Below, in pieces: positions 1 to 8,448 of a stretch of DNA of 64,000 nt. Made by a program: the position numbers and the translations under genes. Source of the stretch: Candidatus Caccoplasma merdavium (GTDB lineage: Bacteria > Bacteroidota > Bacteroidia > Bacteroidales > UBA11471); contig DVLI01000022.1 of assembly GCA_018715595.1 (NCBI GenBank), positions 1 to 64,000 of the forward strand, written 5' to 3'. Each line of letters begins with the position of its first letter. Within the stretch, counting starts at the first letter, position 1. A model generated the notes under the pieces. It was not told the DNA's origin, made no database searches, and worked only from the letters and a program-made list of their open reading frames with translations.

Positions 1-1016
1 GTCAGCTCGCTGCTGTTGGCAACCTCCCGGTAGTCGAACTCTTCATTGAAATAGTCAAGTACCCGCTCCGGGATATAGAAACGCTGTTCCGTTCCGCTAT
101 GGGAAGAAAGCGTATAGGACACCGATCCGGAACGATAGTAAGTATAGTCCATATCGGCTGTCGATCTTTTAACAGGTTCCGGCCGATGGATTTGAGAAGT
201 ATTGACCTGAGCGGCAAGCCTCTCCCGATAGTGGAGTTTTTGCCAGGTTCGGGGAAGTTTGGAAATCATCAGGTTACGGGCCACTCCCAATTCGGAAGCC
301 TTGTATTTGGCATTTCCTTTGAGGATCGCATATCCACGGAGAATATCTTTCTTATCTTTCCGTTCATATACGGAATAGCCTCTCCGGGCAAGTGCCTTCT
401 TGTATTCTTCCCATGACCACGATGGCATGGTTCTCAATACCTCCATACACTCTCTGCTTACTTCCGGAATGTTGCGACTTCGGATTTCTTCCGCAGTCTT
501 CCAGCCACGTTTCACTGCAACTCGTTCGGCTGCACGTTGTGCCCGAAGATGAATGTTATGGTCATTGTTGATGTTTCCGTTTTCATCAAAGCGGCAAATT
601 GCGGCGTGTAGATGGGGAACTTTCCCTTTGGATTCCATGTGCAGGTAAACCGTGTATTTGCTGTTTGCCAGATTGGTCGGGCTGGAACGGACTTTCCCGT
701 CCTTGCCGGTAATCGTTTGTTTGTCGAACTCTTCGGCGAACTCGTGCCAGAGCTTTTGCCAGTCCTCAATGTCATAGAAACTGGTATGCTCAGGCGATGG
801 ACTCAACTCTATTCTGATTATGGAATTCTTGATCGGCCGATGCTGGGAAAGGGTCAACTGCATGGAGTTCCATATTCCCATAGCGTCCAGATCCGGGGGC
901 AACAGATTGTCAAATACCCGATATATTTTTTCCGGATGCTTCTTGTGCTTTGATTCGCCAGTAATATAACGAAGGTCATTAATACCGTAAGATATGGCTT
1001 TGGCTTTTGCAATCAT
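1..1016 (-). CDS. Relaxase / mobilization nuclease, 3' part off the window
   Basis: Partial gene: the start is in the window and the reading frame stays open for 338 codons to the left edge. The product should nick oriT of the element and lead strand transfer during mobilization. The sequence shows a start reading MIAKAKAISYGINDLRYITG, then a histidine-bearing motif HLHAAICRFDENG at about residues 135-147, as in the metal-binding motif of relaxases of the PF03432 type. The ATG overlaps the stop of the upstream MobC-like gene (ATGA), so the two are probably translationally coupled. Tyrosines near residues 10 and 17 are candidate nicking residues, which is inference. The C-terminal part cannot be judged. 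Confidence 0.85.
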   Translation of the reverse strand, partial: MIAKAKAISYGINDLRYITGESKHKKHPEKIYRVFDNLLPPDLDAMGIWNSMQLTLSQHRPIKNSIIRIELSPSPEHTSFYDIEDWQKLWHEFAEEFDKQTITGKDGKVRSSPTNLANSKYTVYLHMESKGKVPHLHAAICRFDENGNINNDHNIHLRAQRAAERVAVKRGWKTAEEIRSRNIPEVSRECMEVLRTMPSWSWEEYKKALARRGYSVYERKDKKDILRGYAILKGNAKYKASELGVARNLMISKLPRTWQKLHYRERLAAQVNTSQIHRPEPVKRSTADMDYTYYRSGSVSYTLSSHSGTEQRFYIPERVLDYFNEEFDYREVANSSEL

Positions 1017-1432
1017 TTTTCTTCTGATTGAGGGTTGGACGGAATTCTGTTTTTCTCCTTTACGGCTTCCAGGAATTGGCAGACGCCTTCGGCAACATTG
1101 GAAAGTTCTCCGAGCCAGCCGACCATGAACGGAATCTGATTGAACATTACCATCCGCTGCTTTGTGGACATTCCGTGAAGTGCGGAGGTATATTTTACGA
1201 GATCAGACCGACAATTGTCCAGATTCTGAAGCAGTGCCGCCTCTTCTTTCGTGAGCCTCGCTTTGGGCTTGAAGTTATACGCACATGACAATATGTAGTC
1301 GCTTACGGTCATGCCGCATTGTTCGGCCAGTGATTTTATATGGTCTCTCTGGCTGGGAGTGACTTTTGCCCCGACAAAGACGCTTCTTGTTTCTTTCGGG
1401 GAAGCTGGTGTATTGACAATATCTTCTTTCAT
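1013..1432 (-). CDS. MobC-like mobilization accessory protein
   Basis: About 139 residues, starting MKEDIVNTPASPKETRSVFV. The order (small basic protein then relaxase, ATGA overlap) and the text RSVFVGAKVTPSQRDHIKSL / GMTVSDYILSCA match the plasmid mobilization relaxosome proteins (MobC family), whose N-terminal part resembles a ribbon-helix-helix DNA-binding fold. It would bind oriT and help the relaxase. The longer open frame upstream (to 1552) has no family-like sequence, so the ATG at 1432 was chosen. Role is from family and context, not from a catalytic motif. Confidence 0.75.
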   Translation of the reverse strand: MKEDIVNTPASPKETRSVFVGAKVTPSQRDHIKSLAEQCGMTVSDYILSCAYNFKPKARLTKEEAALLQNLDNCRSDLVKYTSALHGMSTKQRMVMFNQIPFMVGWLGELSNVAEGVCQFLEAVKEKNRIPSNPQSEEK

Positions 1433-1747
1433 TTGAATCGTTGTTATAATGGTTGAAAAGGTGCGAGCTTGCGAGTACCGTACTGGCGAAGGAACTGAGC
1501 AGTCAAGAGCGCCAATGTACAACCGTAACGCAGTGAGGTTATACCTTGGCATATCTCGAAACAGTTACCTGTTTATCCTTCCCCGCAAGCCATATCGGAT
1601 GCGTATAATGAATTGGCACTTGGACAAGGAAATGCAGGATAATATTATCCACTAAAAGAGGGGAGAAAATGAGTATCCACATGATGATTTCCTGCCGACT
1701 TTGCTTTATTCTAATATATACGCCCCTGCAATAAAGTAAAGTTGTAC
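1433..1747. other. Non-coding gap, probable oriT region of the mobilizable element
   Basis: 315 bases without a convincing gene, directly upstream of the mobC-relaxase pair, which is where oriT usually lies in Bacteroides mobilizable units. I see short inverted and direct runs (for example around 1461-1530) but cannot place a nic site. The right end holds a hairpin listed separately. The assignment rests on position only. Confidence 0.35.
1699..1741 (-). terminator. Hairpin downstream of the RepA-like gene
   Basis: Arms at 1699-1710 and 1730-1741 are complementary apart from one mismatch and lie just past the stop of the RepA-like gene on the minus strand. No long T tract follows, so it may be a terminator or a structural element of oriT. 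Confidence 0.4.
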
Positions 1748-2821
1748 TCAGTAATGGTATTCTGGATTGAGAATATAATTTTTCCCCTCCTTTATGACCA
1801 TCTGCTTGTTGCCAAGAAAGGTGGCTACTTTGACCGCCTTGTTGTAGCCGAGCTTTACATTATGCAATACGTAAGCTTCCTTCAGACGTTCCAGGTAGTC
1901 ATCATAGCTGCCGATATTGCCATTGGCAAAAGCGGCAGCCACTGCAGCACGATGTACAGGCTCAGGAATCTCCCTCTGCGGATCGAACGGTTCTTTGGTT
2001 GGTCGCCCGCTCTTCTTCTCTTTGGACAGATATGGTTCTACCAGTTCGGGCAGGACGTCTTCGTTTATGCGGAAAGCGAAAGGTTCAAAGTCCCGGTCCC
2101 GGATGTGAACGGCCTCGACCACGCTTATGGCTTTGTCATCTTTGTCCACTTCTACCTGCAGTATGGTTTCCGCCTTGTTGTTGAGTTCCGTGCCGATGTG
2201 ACCACGCGCATGTTCATCATTCTTGTTCTGATGCAGGACAGTATGGATATGAATTTGTTTGTCGTCCGTCCACTGCATGAATTTCGAGATAACTTCGGTA
2301 GATTCACTGGATGAATTGATGTCGTAAAGGAAATCACGGATGCCATCTATAATGACCAGACCCAAATCAGGTGTGGTGCCGATAGCTTCTTCGACTATCA
2401 ACAGGCGCACTCTTGGTGCAAACTTGCGCAGAGACAACATGACCAGATTTTCCGGCACCTTGTCATCCGGCATTTCCGCCAAACGCAGGATGCGCTTCAG
2501 TACCTGTTGACAATGATGGCGTCCCTGCTCCGTGTCAATATACAGAATCTTCCTCTTGTTCTCGGGGAACATGGAACGGTAACGAAGAACAGTGCGGCCA
2601 CTCAATGCTGATGCGGCAATGGCCGAAACGTTGAAAGTCTTCTTGCTTTTGGCTTTCCCGATGGAAGCGCTGAAATTCCCCAATGTGCCTATAACAGCAT
2701 CATCCACCATCAACACCGCCGGAGCCTCTTCATAGCTATTCGTGACGCTCACGGCTGCTTCCTCTATAAAAACTGCCAGTTCCTCACGTGAAGGTATCGT
2801 TTCGTCCGTCTTCTCCATCAT
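1748..2821 (-). CDS. RepA-like AAA ATPase of the mobilizable element
   Basis: 357 residues. A RecA-like P-loop ATPase of the AAA_25 / RepA type common in Bacteroides mobilizable elements, where it is thought to act as a replicative helicase or loader after excision. Visible motifs: a Walker A-like segment ASIGKAKSKKTF near residue 55, and a Walker B segment LGLVIIDGIRD near residues 153-163. The C-terminal third (GRPTKEPFDP onward) looks like a linker plus DNA-binding domain. Its ATG overlaps the stop of the upstream HTH gene (TAATG), so both sit in one operon. Helicase activity is inferred. Confidence 0.75.
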   Translation of the reverse strand: MMEKTDETIPSREELAVFIEEAAVSVTNSYEEAPAVLMVDDAVIGTLGNFSASIGKAKSKKTFNVSAIAASALSGRTVLRYRSMFPENKRKILYIDTEQGRHHCQQVLKRILRLAEMPDDKVPENLVMLSLRKFAPRVRLLIVEEAIGTTPDLGLVIIDGIRDFLYDINSSSESTEVISKFMQWTDDKQIHIHTVLHQNKNDEHARGHIGTELNNKAETILQVEVDKDDKAISVVEAVHIRDRDFEPFAFRINEDVLPELVEPYLSKEKKSGRPTKEPFDPQREIPEPVHRAAVAAAFANGNIGSYDDYLERLKEAYVLHNVKLGYNKAVKVATFLGNKQMVIKEGKNYILNPEYHY

Positions 2822-3195
2822 TACCAGTTTTTAAGGTTAGGTTTACGGCGATGGGAAGCGAGCATGGCTTCGTTCTCTTCCTCAAAAGTTTGCGGAGCCG
2901 GATTCTTTCGGGAGGATTCCAGCCATTTGTCCAGTTCATCCCGGTAAATGTATAGATGTTTCCCTTGCTTGATGACTGGAATATCATCTTTTTTGACCTT
3001 GTAATAAAAGGTCGATAACGGCATTTTGAGATAGGCGCAAGCTTCCTGCACGGTCATGGGGACGTGCGTGTTTTCTTTGGCTTCATGCTGCTTGGACAGT
3101 TTTTCTGTCAGCAGATTTTCCATGCTTGCTATCCGGTCGCAAAGTTCACCGACTACTGCCGGCAAGTCATTGAATGTAAGTTGGTCTGTTTTCAT
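2821..3195 (-). CDS. Excisionase-family helix-turn-helix protein
   Basis: 124 residues. The segment TVQEACAYLKMPLSTFYYKV followed by IPVIKQGKHLYIYRDELDKW is the winged-helix fold of the helix_turn_helix/excisionase family (MerR-like), at about residues 49-100. Such proteins precede repA in Bacteroides mobilizable elements and may control excision or replication. The N-terminal about 40 residues are hydrophilic and possibly helical. Translationally linked to the RepA-like gene by a TAATG overlap. Confidence 0.8.
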   Translation of the reverse strand: MKTDQLTFNDLPAVVGELCDRIASMENLLTEKLSKQHEAKENTHVPMTVQEACAYLKMPLSTFYYKVKKDDIPVIKQGKHLYIYRDELDKWLESSRKNPAPQTFEEENEAMLASHRRKPNLKNW

Positions 3196-3296
3196 ATTAT
3201 AACTTTTTAATCGTTTAACATGCTGCGAACCAACCCAATGAAGCTTTGCAGAACAATACAGACCGGATTAATTATTTCATCTGCATACGTTTTTTG

Positions 3297-4139
3297 TTAC
3301 GACTCATCGTTATCTGTTTCCAAATGGAAGCGATAGTCTCCCTTTTCAGGTACATCAATTGGAATCTGACTTGCTACCTGATCCCGCAAATTAAGTCTGA
3401 GATATTCATGACTCGCGCTTTCAAGTTCGTATGGAAATGATGCTTTGATAAAGACGGCTCTTTTCGCCAATGGTACTCTCAATCGTTCACCTACATTCCA
3501 TGCCAGATGACGAAGTCCCGGTGACCGTAGCGGATTGTCAATATTGGAACGAATCGGTTTATAGAGTTCCGGCTGATCACAAGCCATGTACTCAATGTTG
3601 GAAATGAGAGTCGCTATAGCCTCTTTGGAGAGATAGGGGGCAGTCTTGATGGTTACATATTCCCGAATCGCATCCATAACCTTTACTTGTCTTTTCAGTT
3701 CTTTCTCTTTGAGTTCTTCCAGAATGGAATCATACTTTTCCAAATGAGATTCATTGGAACAATCAGGGACGACAGGTTCTTGATTTGACTGTGGGGATGG
3801 AGAATACTCCTGTTCAGAAGAATCTGCCGGTTGTTCGGTAGGCGGTGTTTCGGCAATACAAACAGGCTCTGTGGTGCTCTCTGATTCTATAACAGGGGAG
3901 GATTGTTCGCCAAAAGAGAAGTGGATGTGATTTTTCGTCAGCCAATTATAGAAAAATTTCTGCAGGACTCCACACAATATGATGGACATCGCCAGTCCGA
4001 GAATTACAGGAGTTGTTATGCGCATGATGTTGATGTCATGGCAAAGGGTAAAATAAGTGGCTATGGCCGCAAAAATGATGACGGATAGCGCAAGGATAAA
4101 ACTTATTTTCTTAGTTCGGATTTGTTCTGTATTTGTCAT
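3297..4139 (-). CDS. Hypothetical membrane protein of the mobilizable element
   Basis: 280 residues, family not recognised. Two hydrophobic segments at about residues 12-31 (ISFILALSVIIFAAIATYF) and 40-60 anchor it in the membrane. Then comes a Pro/Glu/Gln-rich low-complexity stretch (about 75-125) and a soluble, partly helical C-terminal domain (about 130-280). It lies between the integrase and the HTH gene in the same orientation, so it is cargo or an accessory protein of the element. No catalytic motif seen. Confidence 0.6.
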   Translation of the reverse strand: MTNTEQIRTKKISFILALSVIIFAAIATYFTLCHDINIMRITTPVILGLAMSIILCGVLQKFFYNWLTKNHIHFSFGEQSSPVIESESTTEPVCIAETPPTEQPADSSEQEYSPSPQSNQEPVVPDCSNESHLEKYDSILEELKEKELKRQVKVMDAIREYVTIKTAPYLSKEAIATLISNIEYMACDQPELYKPIRSNIDNPLRSPGLRHLAWNVGERLRVPLAKRAVFIKASFPYELESASHEYLRLNLRDQVASQIPIDVPEKGDYRFHLETDNDES

Positions 4140-4307
4140 CTTCTATCACTATTTGGAATTACTGTACGCCAAAGTTATGTGCGTTATTCCAGATACTGAT
4201 AAATAATGAGTTATAATCGTCCTATTTTACACAAAAATTACGGATATAGTCCGATTTTTCGCTCAAAATCAAACTATATCCGCTAAAACAGGTGGTCAAA
4301 ATGCCTG

Positions 4308-5503
4308 TCAGTCTTTCCGCATCAGGGTGATTTTCTTGCTGGCTTCACGCTTGTTGCTATCCACTACTTTCATGTACCTTTGGGTTGTGGTTATACTCTT
4401 GTGAGCCATCATGCTTTGTATGGTACGGATGTCTGTTCCGGCAGCCGCTTGCAGCGTAGCGAATGTTCTACGATAGGAGTGGAATGAAATCGGCTTCTCT
4501 ATCCCGCATCTCTTCGCCACAGCCTTGATGCGTTTGTTCACCGTGTCAAGTGAGCCGACATTGAAAAGCCGCTTGTCAGTCCTGAACGGTTCGTAACGCC
4601 TGATAATCTGCATGGGGATGTCCATCAGCTTGATTTGGAACGGTACGCCCGTCTTTTGGCGTTTCGACACAATCCATGATGCGCCATTCATCTCAACGAT
4701 GTTGTCGGTGGTCAGATTCTTGATGTCAGTGAACGAAATGCCCGTCCAGCACCCGAAAAGGAACAAATCCCTCGCCAATGCGAAGTTGGGATTGTCCAGA
4801 CTGATTGTACTCAACGCCTGAATTTCATCTTCCGTGAGAAAGCCTCGTTCCTTGTGGTCGGGGTCAACGTGGTACATCGCAAACGGGTTTCTCGGTATCT
4901 TGCCATTGTAGTGCGCCGTGGTGACGATGTGTTTCAACGGTATGGAGTATATCCACACGGACGATTGCGCCAGCCCGACCTCTTTCGCAGGTACAGGCAG
5001 TAGTCACGGATGAAATCCTCCGTCAATTCGTTCATCGCCATGTCCGTCCGTTTGTATTGCTTCTTTATAAATTCCGCCACGTATTTGCGGACGGTCAGAT
5101 ACTTTTGGTACGTACGTTTGGAGCGGTCTTTGCCCACCCGTTTGGCAAACGCCTCGTTCTCCTTGTCAAAGGCTCGTAACAATGTTTCATACTCCGTGCC
5201 GATACCCTGGTAGGCGTTGCGTACCATTTCAGCCGTGACAAACGCCTCACGGTCGGAAAGCCGCTGGTAGTGCTTCGTTATCTGCGCCTTGATGTTGTCA
5301 AGCGCATAGTTCACCGCCACCGCCTCACGGCTCTTGCCTTTCGCCCTGTTGCCTTTGGCATCCCAAAGTCCCTTGGAAATGCGCTGTTTGCAACTGAACT
5401 GTGCGATAGTCCCGTTGATTGTAACCCGTCCCATGATGGGGACAATTCCGTTCTTTTCCTTGCTTCCGTTTACATAGAAGACCGTCTTGAAAGTGCTCCG
5501 CAT
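4308..5503 (-). pseudogene. Tyrosine recombinase (integrase) split by a frameshift
   Basis: Two open frames together make a normal Bacteroidetes integrase of about 400 residues. The first part begins MRSTFKTVFYVNGSKEKNG and carries the N-terminal arm-binding and SAM-like domains. The second holds the catalytic domain with TGISFTDIKNL, HSYRRTFATL and HKSITTTQRYM, the last containing the catalytic tyrosine. They join if one base is restored in the short T run near 4982-4985 (plus strand), changing KRSGWRN to KEVGLAQ. The first catalytic Arg is replaced (TGIS), which is common in this clade. Either a natural inactivating deletion or a sequencing or assembly error. It is the outermost gene of the element, so an element end is expected between here and 5787. 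Confidence 0.85.
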
Positions 5504-5524
5504 AATCATTCTTTTTGTTTGGTG

Positions 5525-5532
5525 CAAAATTA
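5525..5532 (-). promoter_or_regulatory. -7 element of the integrase gene
   Basis: Reads TAATTTTG on the minus strand, a match to the Bacteroidetes TAnnTTTG box. It lies about 20 bases before the chosen integrase ATG (5503) and supports that start over the longer open frame to 5734. Confidence 0.5.
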
Positions 5533-5786
5533 GTTTATGGGAGTTGTAAAGGCAGAATGTAAACCTACGCAGAACACAGAAATAGAGTCTGTTGGCGTTA
5601 AATGTGCATCCGGTGTCGGGTAATGGTTTGGAAATGCATCTGTTGCTGCAATCCGCCCAAATCCGTTTTTCCGCCCTTATGTCATTCCGTGCCACCCGAA
5701 GCCAAACTCTCTGACCGTCAGTGAGAATGCTCAAATTCGCTTTATTCTGCGTTTTATCCTATTATTTTCACGGAAAATTCTTCGCA

Positions 5787-6755
5787 CTAATTTCCTCTAT
5801 TTTCGCGGTAGGCGTCGATGCGCTGTTTGAAGTTGCGGTGGAGGCATTCGCTGTATAGCCAGGGTTCTATGCCGTGGTAGTCGCCTACGTTGAGTATGTC
5901 GAGAATGTTGGGCAGGCTGCTGCCGTCGTATCCGTCGAGCACGAGCACCTTGTATTCGGGCGATAGGGTTACCGTGATGCTGTCGTGGAGCTGTGCCGGC
6001 GTGGCATCGGTGCGCCAGTTGACCGGGTTGATGCACATGACATTGGGCACGCTTGTCACCGGTTTTACATATTTCACGTCGGAGACGGAATTGTAGCAGA
6101 TGGTGACACCCGTGTCGGTCGAGTCTTGGGCGGCGATAATCCACGGGGCCTGTGCTACGTCGTCGGGGGTGACTTTATAGCCGAGCACATAGGCGGCGAC
6201 CAGCCGGGTGCGGGTCTCTTCGGACAGGGTTTTCAGCAGTTCGACCACCGACTTGCCTCCTTGGCTGAATCCCGCGAGAATAAACGGCCGGCCGTTGTTG
6301 TAGTGTGTCAGGTAATAGTCGAAGGCGTTCTGCACGTCGACAAATGCCACGTCGCGGTAACGGCGGTTTATCGTGTCTTCGTTGAGCGTGGCCCACGAGT
6401 CGAGCGTGATGTGCCGGTAGAACGGGGCGTAGAAGTTGTTGCCGTCGGCCATGTATTGGGCGACTTGGCTTATCTCGATGTCCATGTCGGCGCGGTGTTC
6501 GGGTTTCGACGGGTCGGCATGGTGCGATACGATGCCTTCGTTGGTGTACCAGTCATATTCCCATGTCGAGACGATGTAGAACACGTCGGCTCCTGTGCCG
6601 GTGTCGTTCAAGGCGATGTGCCACATGGTGCTGTCGGCGTATGATGGTTGTGCGGGAACGAATACCGATGAGATATGGGTCTGTTCGTCGGAACTTTGGC
6701 AACTTGCCAAGTAGAGGCTCGCAAGTAGCAGCGTACTCAAAAGTTTGGTTTTCAT
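5787..6755 (-). CDS. DUF3089 alpha/beta-hydrolase-like lipoprotein
   Basis: 322 residues with a lipoprotein signal (MKTKLLSTLLLASLYLASC, lipidated Cys 19). The body matches the DUF3089 family: DVFYIVSTWEYDW near the N-terminus, and a nucleophile-elbow motif GFSQGGKSV with a probable catalytic Ser. It is probably an envelope-anchored esterase or lipase-like enzyme; the substrate is unknown. First chromosomal gene after the mobile element, monocistronic as far as seen. Confidence 0.75.
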   Translation of the reverse strand: MKTKLLSTLLLASLYLASCQSSDEQTHISSVFVPAQPSYADSTMWHIALNDTGTGADVFYIVSTWEYDWYTNEGIVSHHADPSKPEHRADMDIEISQVAQYMADGNNFYAPFYRHITLDSWATLNEDTINRRYRDVAFVDVQNAFDYYLTHYNNGRPFILAGFSQGGKSVVELLKTLSEETRTRLVAAYVLGYKVTPDDVAQAPWIIAAQDSTDTGVTICYNSVSDVKYVKPVTSVPNVMCINPVNWRTDATPAQLHDSITVTLSPEYKVLVLDGYDGSSLPNILDILNVGDYHGIEPWLYSECLHRNFKQRIDAYRENRGN

Positions 6756-7053
6756 GTTTTTCCGTTGAATGATTTTTATAAGTGCCGGCTTCGGGGCGGA
6801 GCGTGTGTCGCGGTTTCCGATGTCGGCGCGAATGCGTTTTTTTGAGGCTGCAAGTTATGAATATTGATTGAGAAATTCAATGAAAAATCCCATCAGGAAT
6901 GGATAAGGAGGGCGATTCGTGGCCGTCTGCCGTTGTTTCTCCTTGTGAGAGCGCGATTTAGACTATCGATGTCGGTCTGTTTCTGTCTTCCCCGTAATGC
7001 GAAATCGTGAAGAAACGCGTGTGGTTGGGCGGGAAACGGGTAGGGGGGATTAA
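6756..7053. other. Intergenic stretch, no gene seen
   Basis: About 300 bases between the DUF3089 lipoprotein start and the efflux operon terminator. The open frames here lack family resemblance. A promoter for the lipoprotein should lie near 6770-6860, but I find no clean TAnnTTTG match. Confidence 0.5.
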
Positions 7054-7087
7054 AGCCAAAGAGGCGGCATCGGCCGCCTCTTTGGCT
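7054..7087 (-). terminator. Terminator of the first RND efflux operon
   Basis: Perfect 15-bp stem (7054-7068 with 7073-7087) and a four-base loop, six bases past the stop codon of the TolC-like gene, followed on the minus strand by TTTAAT. Confidence 0.75.
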
Positions 7088-7092
7088 GGTAT

Positions 7093-8448
7093 TTATTCCA
7101 ATCGCCCGGTGGTGCGGCGGAATTCGGTTTCGTAGATTTTGTATTGCGTTTGGGCTTCGATGAGGTTGCTCTCGGCTTGTTGCCATTGCGATTGGGCGTC
7201 GAGCAAGTCGGTGAGGCTCGACATGTGCTGGCGATACCGGTCTTGCATGACACGCAGGTTCTCGCGGGCTTGTTGGCACCCCAGGTCGGCGGTCTCTATC
7301 ATGGCATAACCTTCGGAGAGGTTTTGTCGGGCCTGTTGCGCTTCGATGGAGAGCAGCCGCCGGTTTTGCGACAAGTCGAGTTCGGCGTTGCGCAGTTGGA
7401 GCCTCGATTGTTTTATTTTTTTGAAGTTGGCTCCCCAGTGTAAAATGGGAATCGATACCGATACCATGCCAACGGTAAATCCGTCTTCGAATTTCTGCGT
7501 GTAAGGAATGGGGTTTCCCGTGGGGTCGGTGGTTATTCCTTGCAATTTGATATTCCCGTAATAGGTGTATCCAATGCTGAGTCCCGCCGTGGGAAGCATC
7601 TCGGCGCGGGTCATTTTTATCTGTTGCTGTTGAGCTTCGACCTGTTTTTGCAGCAGTATCAACTCGGGACGTTGTGAAATGTCGGCATCGAGGCCAAGGG
7701 GTGGTGTGATGGCGATAACCGTGTCGATGGCCGTTATCGGGGTTTCAAGGTCAGCTCCGATAATATGGCACAGGGCCAATCGACAAAGATTGACACCGTT
7801 GCGGGCTTTTTGCAACTGATAGTTGATTTCGCTGCGTTTGGCCTTGATGCGTAACAAATCGTTGGGTGTGGCCATCTGTGCTTGCACGCTCACTTCGGTT
7901 GTGCGGTAGAGCGTGTCGATTTGCCGGCAATAGCTTTCGAGCATGGCAATCTTGCGTGTGGTGGCCAGGAAGGTCCAGTAGGCATTGTCGGCATCGGCAA
8001 TGACTTGCATGCGGGTCTTGCGCCGGGTTTCGTCGGCACATTCGGCTCCGATGCGGGCCAGTTTGTTGCCGGCGATGATTTTGCCGCCGGCATAGAGGGG
8101 TTGTGTGAGGGAGAGTCCCGCCATGTAAGTGCCTTTCATCTGCATTTTCATGCCCATGATGTCGATGTCTTCGACGATGTAGGCTCCCACGGCGCTTCCG
8201 TCGATAGACGGTAGGTAAGAGGTGAGGGCGATGGCTTTGTCGAGCTCGGCCTTGCGCAGGTTGTTATCGGCCTTTTGCAGCTCTTCGTTATGCGTCAGGG
8301 CCATTTCCCGGCATTCGGACAGGCTGAGTGAGAGCGGCGTCTGGCTGTTTGTCGCAAGAGGCAGAGCCGTGGTCGCGATGGCCAGCAGCCATCTTTTGGC
8401 CAATCGGTTTTGGAAGCGGATTATGGAAATAGAGGTTTTCATGCACAA
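7093..8448 (-). CDS. TolC-family outer membrane efflux protein
   Basis: 451 residues. N-terminal signal peptide (about residues 16-35, ending near TNSQ), then the two repeated alpha-helical halves of the TolC/OEP fold, rich in Gln, Ala and coiled-coil heptads (for example LSLSECREMALTHNEELQKA and LTDLLDAQSQWQQAESNLIE). It forms the outer-membrane channel of the pump encoded by the two upstream genes; its start overlaps the permease stop by ten bases. Substrate unknown. Confidence 0.88.
   Translation of the reverse strand: MCMKTSISIIRFQNRLAKRWLLAIATTALPLATNSQTPLSLSLSECREMALTHNEELQKADNNLRKAELDKAIALTSYLPSIDGSAVGAYIVEDIDIMGMKMQMKGTYMAGLSLTQPLYAGGKIIAGNKLARIGAECADETRRKTRMQVIADADNAYWTFLATTRKIAMLESYCRQIDTLYRTTEVSVQAQMATPNDLLRIKAKRSEINYQLQKARNGVNLCRLALCHIIGADLETPITAIDTVIAITPPLGLDADISQRPELILLQKQVEAQQQQIKMTRAEMLPTAGLSIGYTYYGNIKLQGITTDPTGNPIPYTQKFEDGFTVGMVSVSIPILHWGANFKKIKQSRLQLRNAELDLSQNRRLLSIEAQQARQNLSEGYAMIETADLGCQQARENLRVMQDRYRQHMSSLTDLLDAQSQWQQAESNLIEAQTQYKIYETEFRRTTGRLE

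Noticed and set aside
6893-7279. Minus-strand open frame of 128 codons
   Set aside because: Overlaps the TolC-like gene end in another frame and crosses its terminator.
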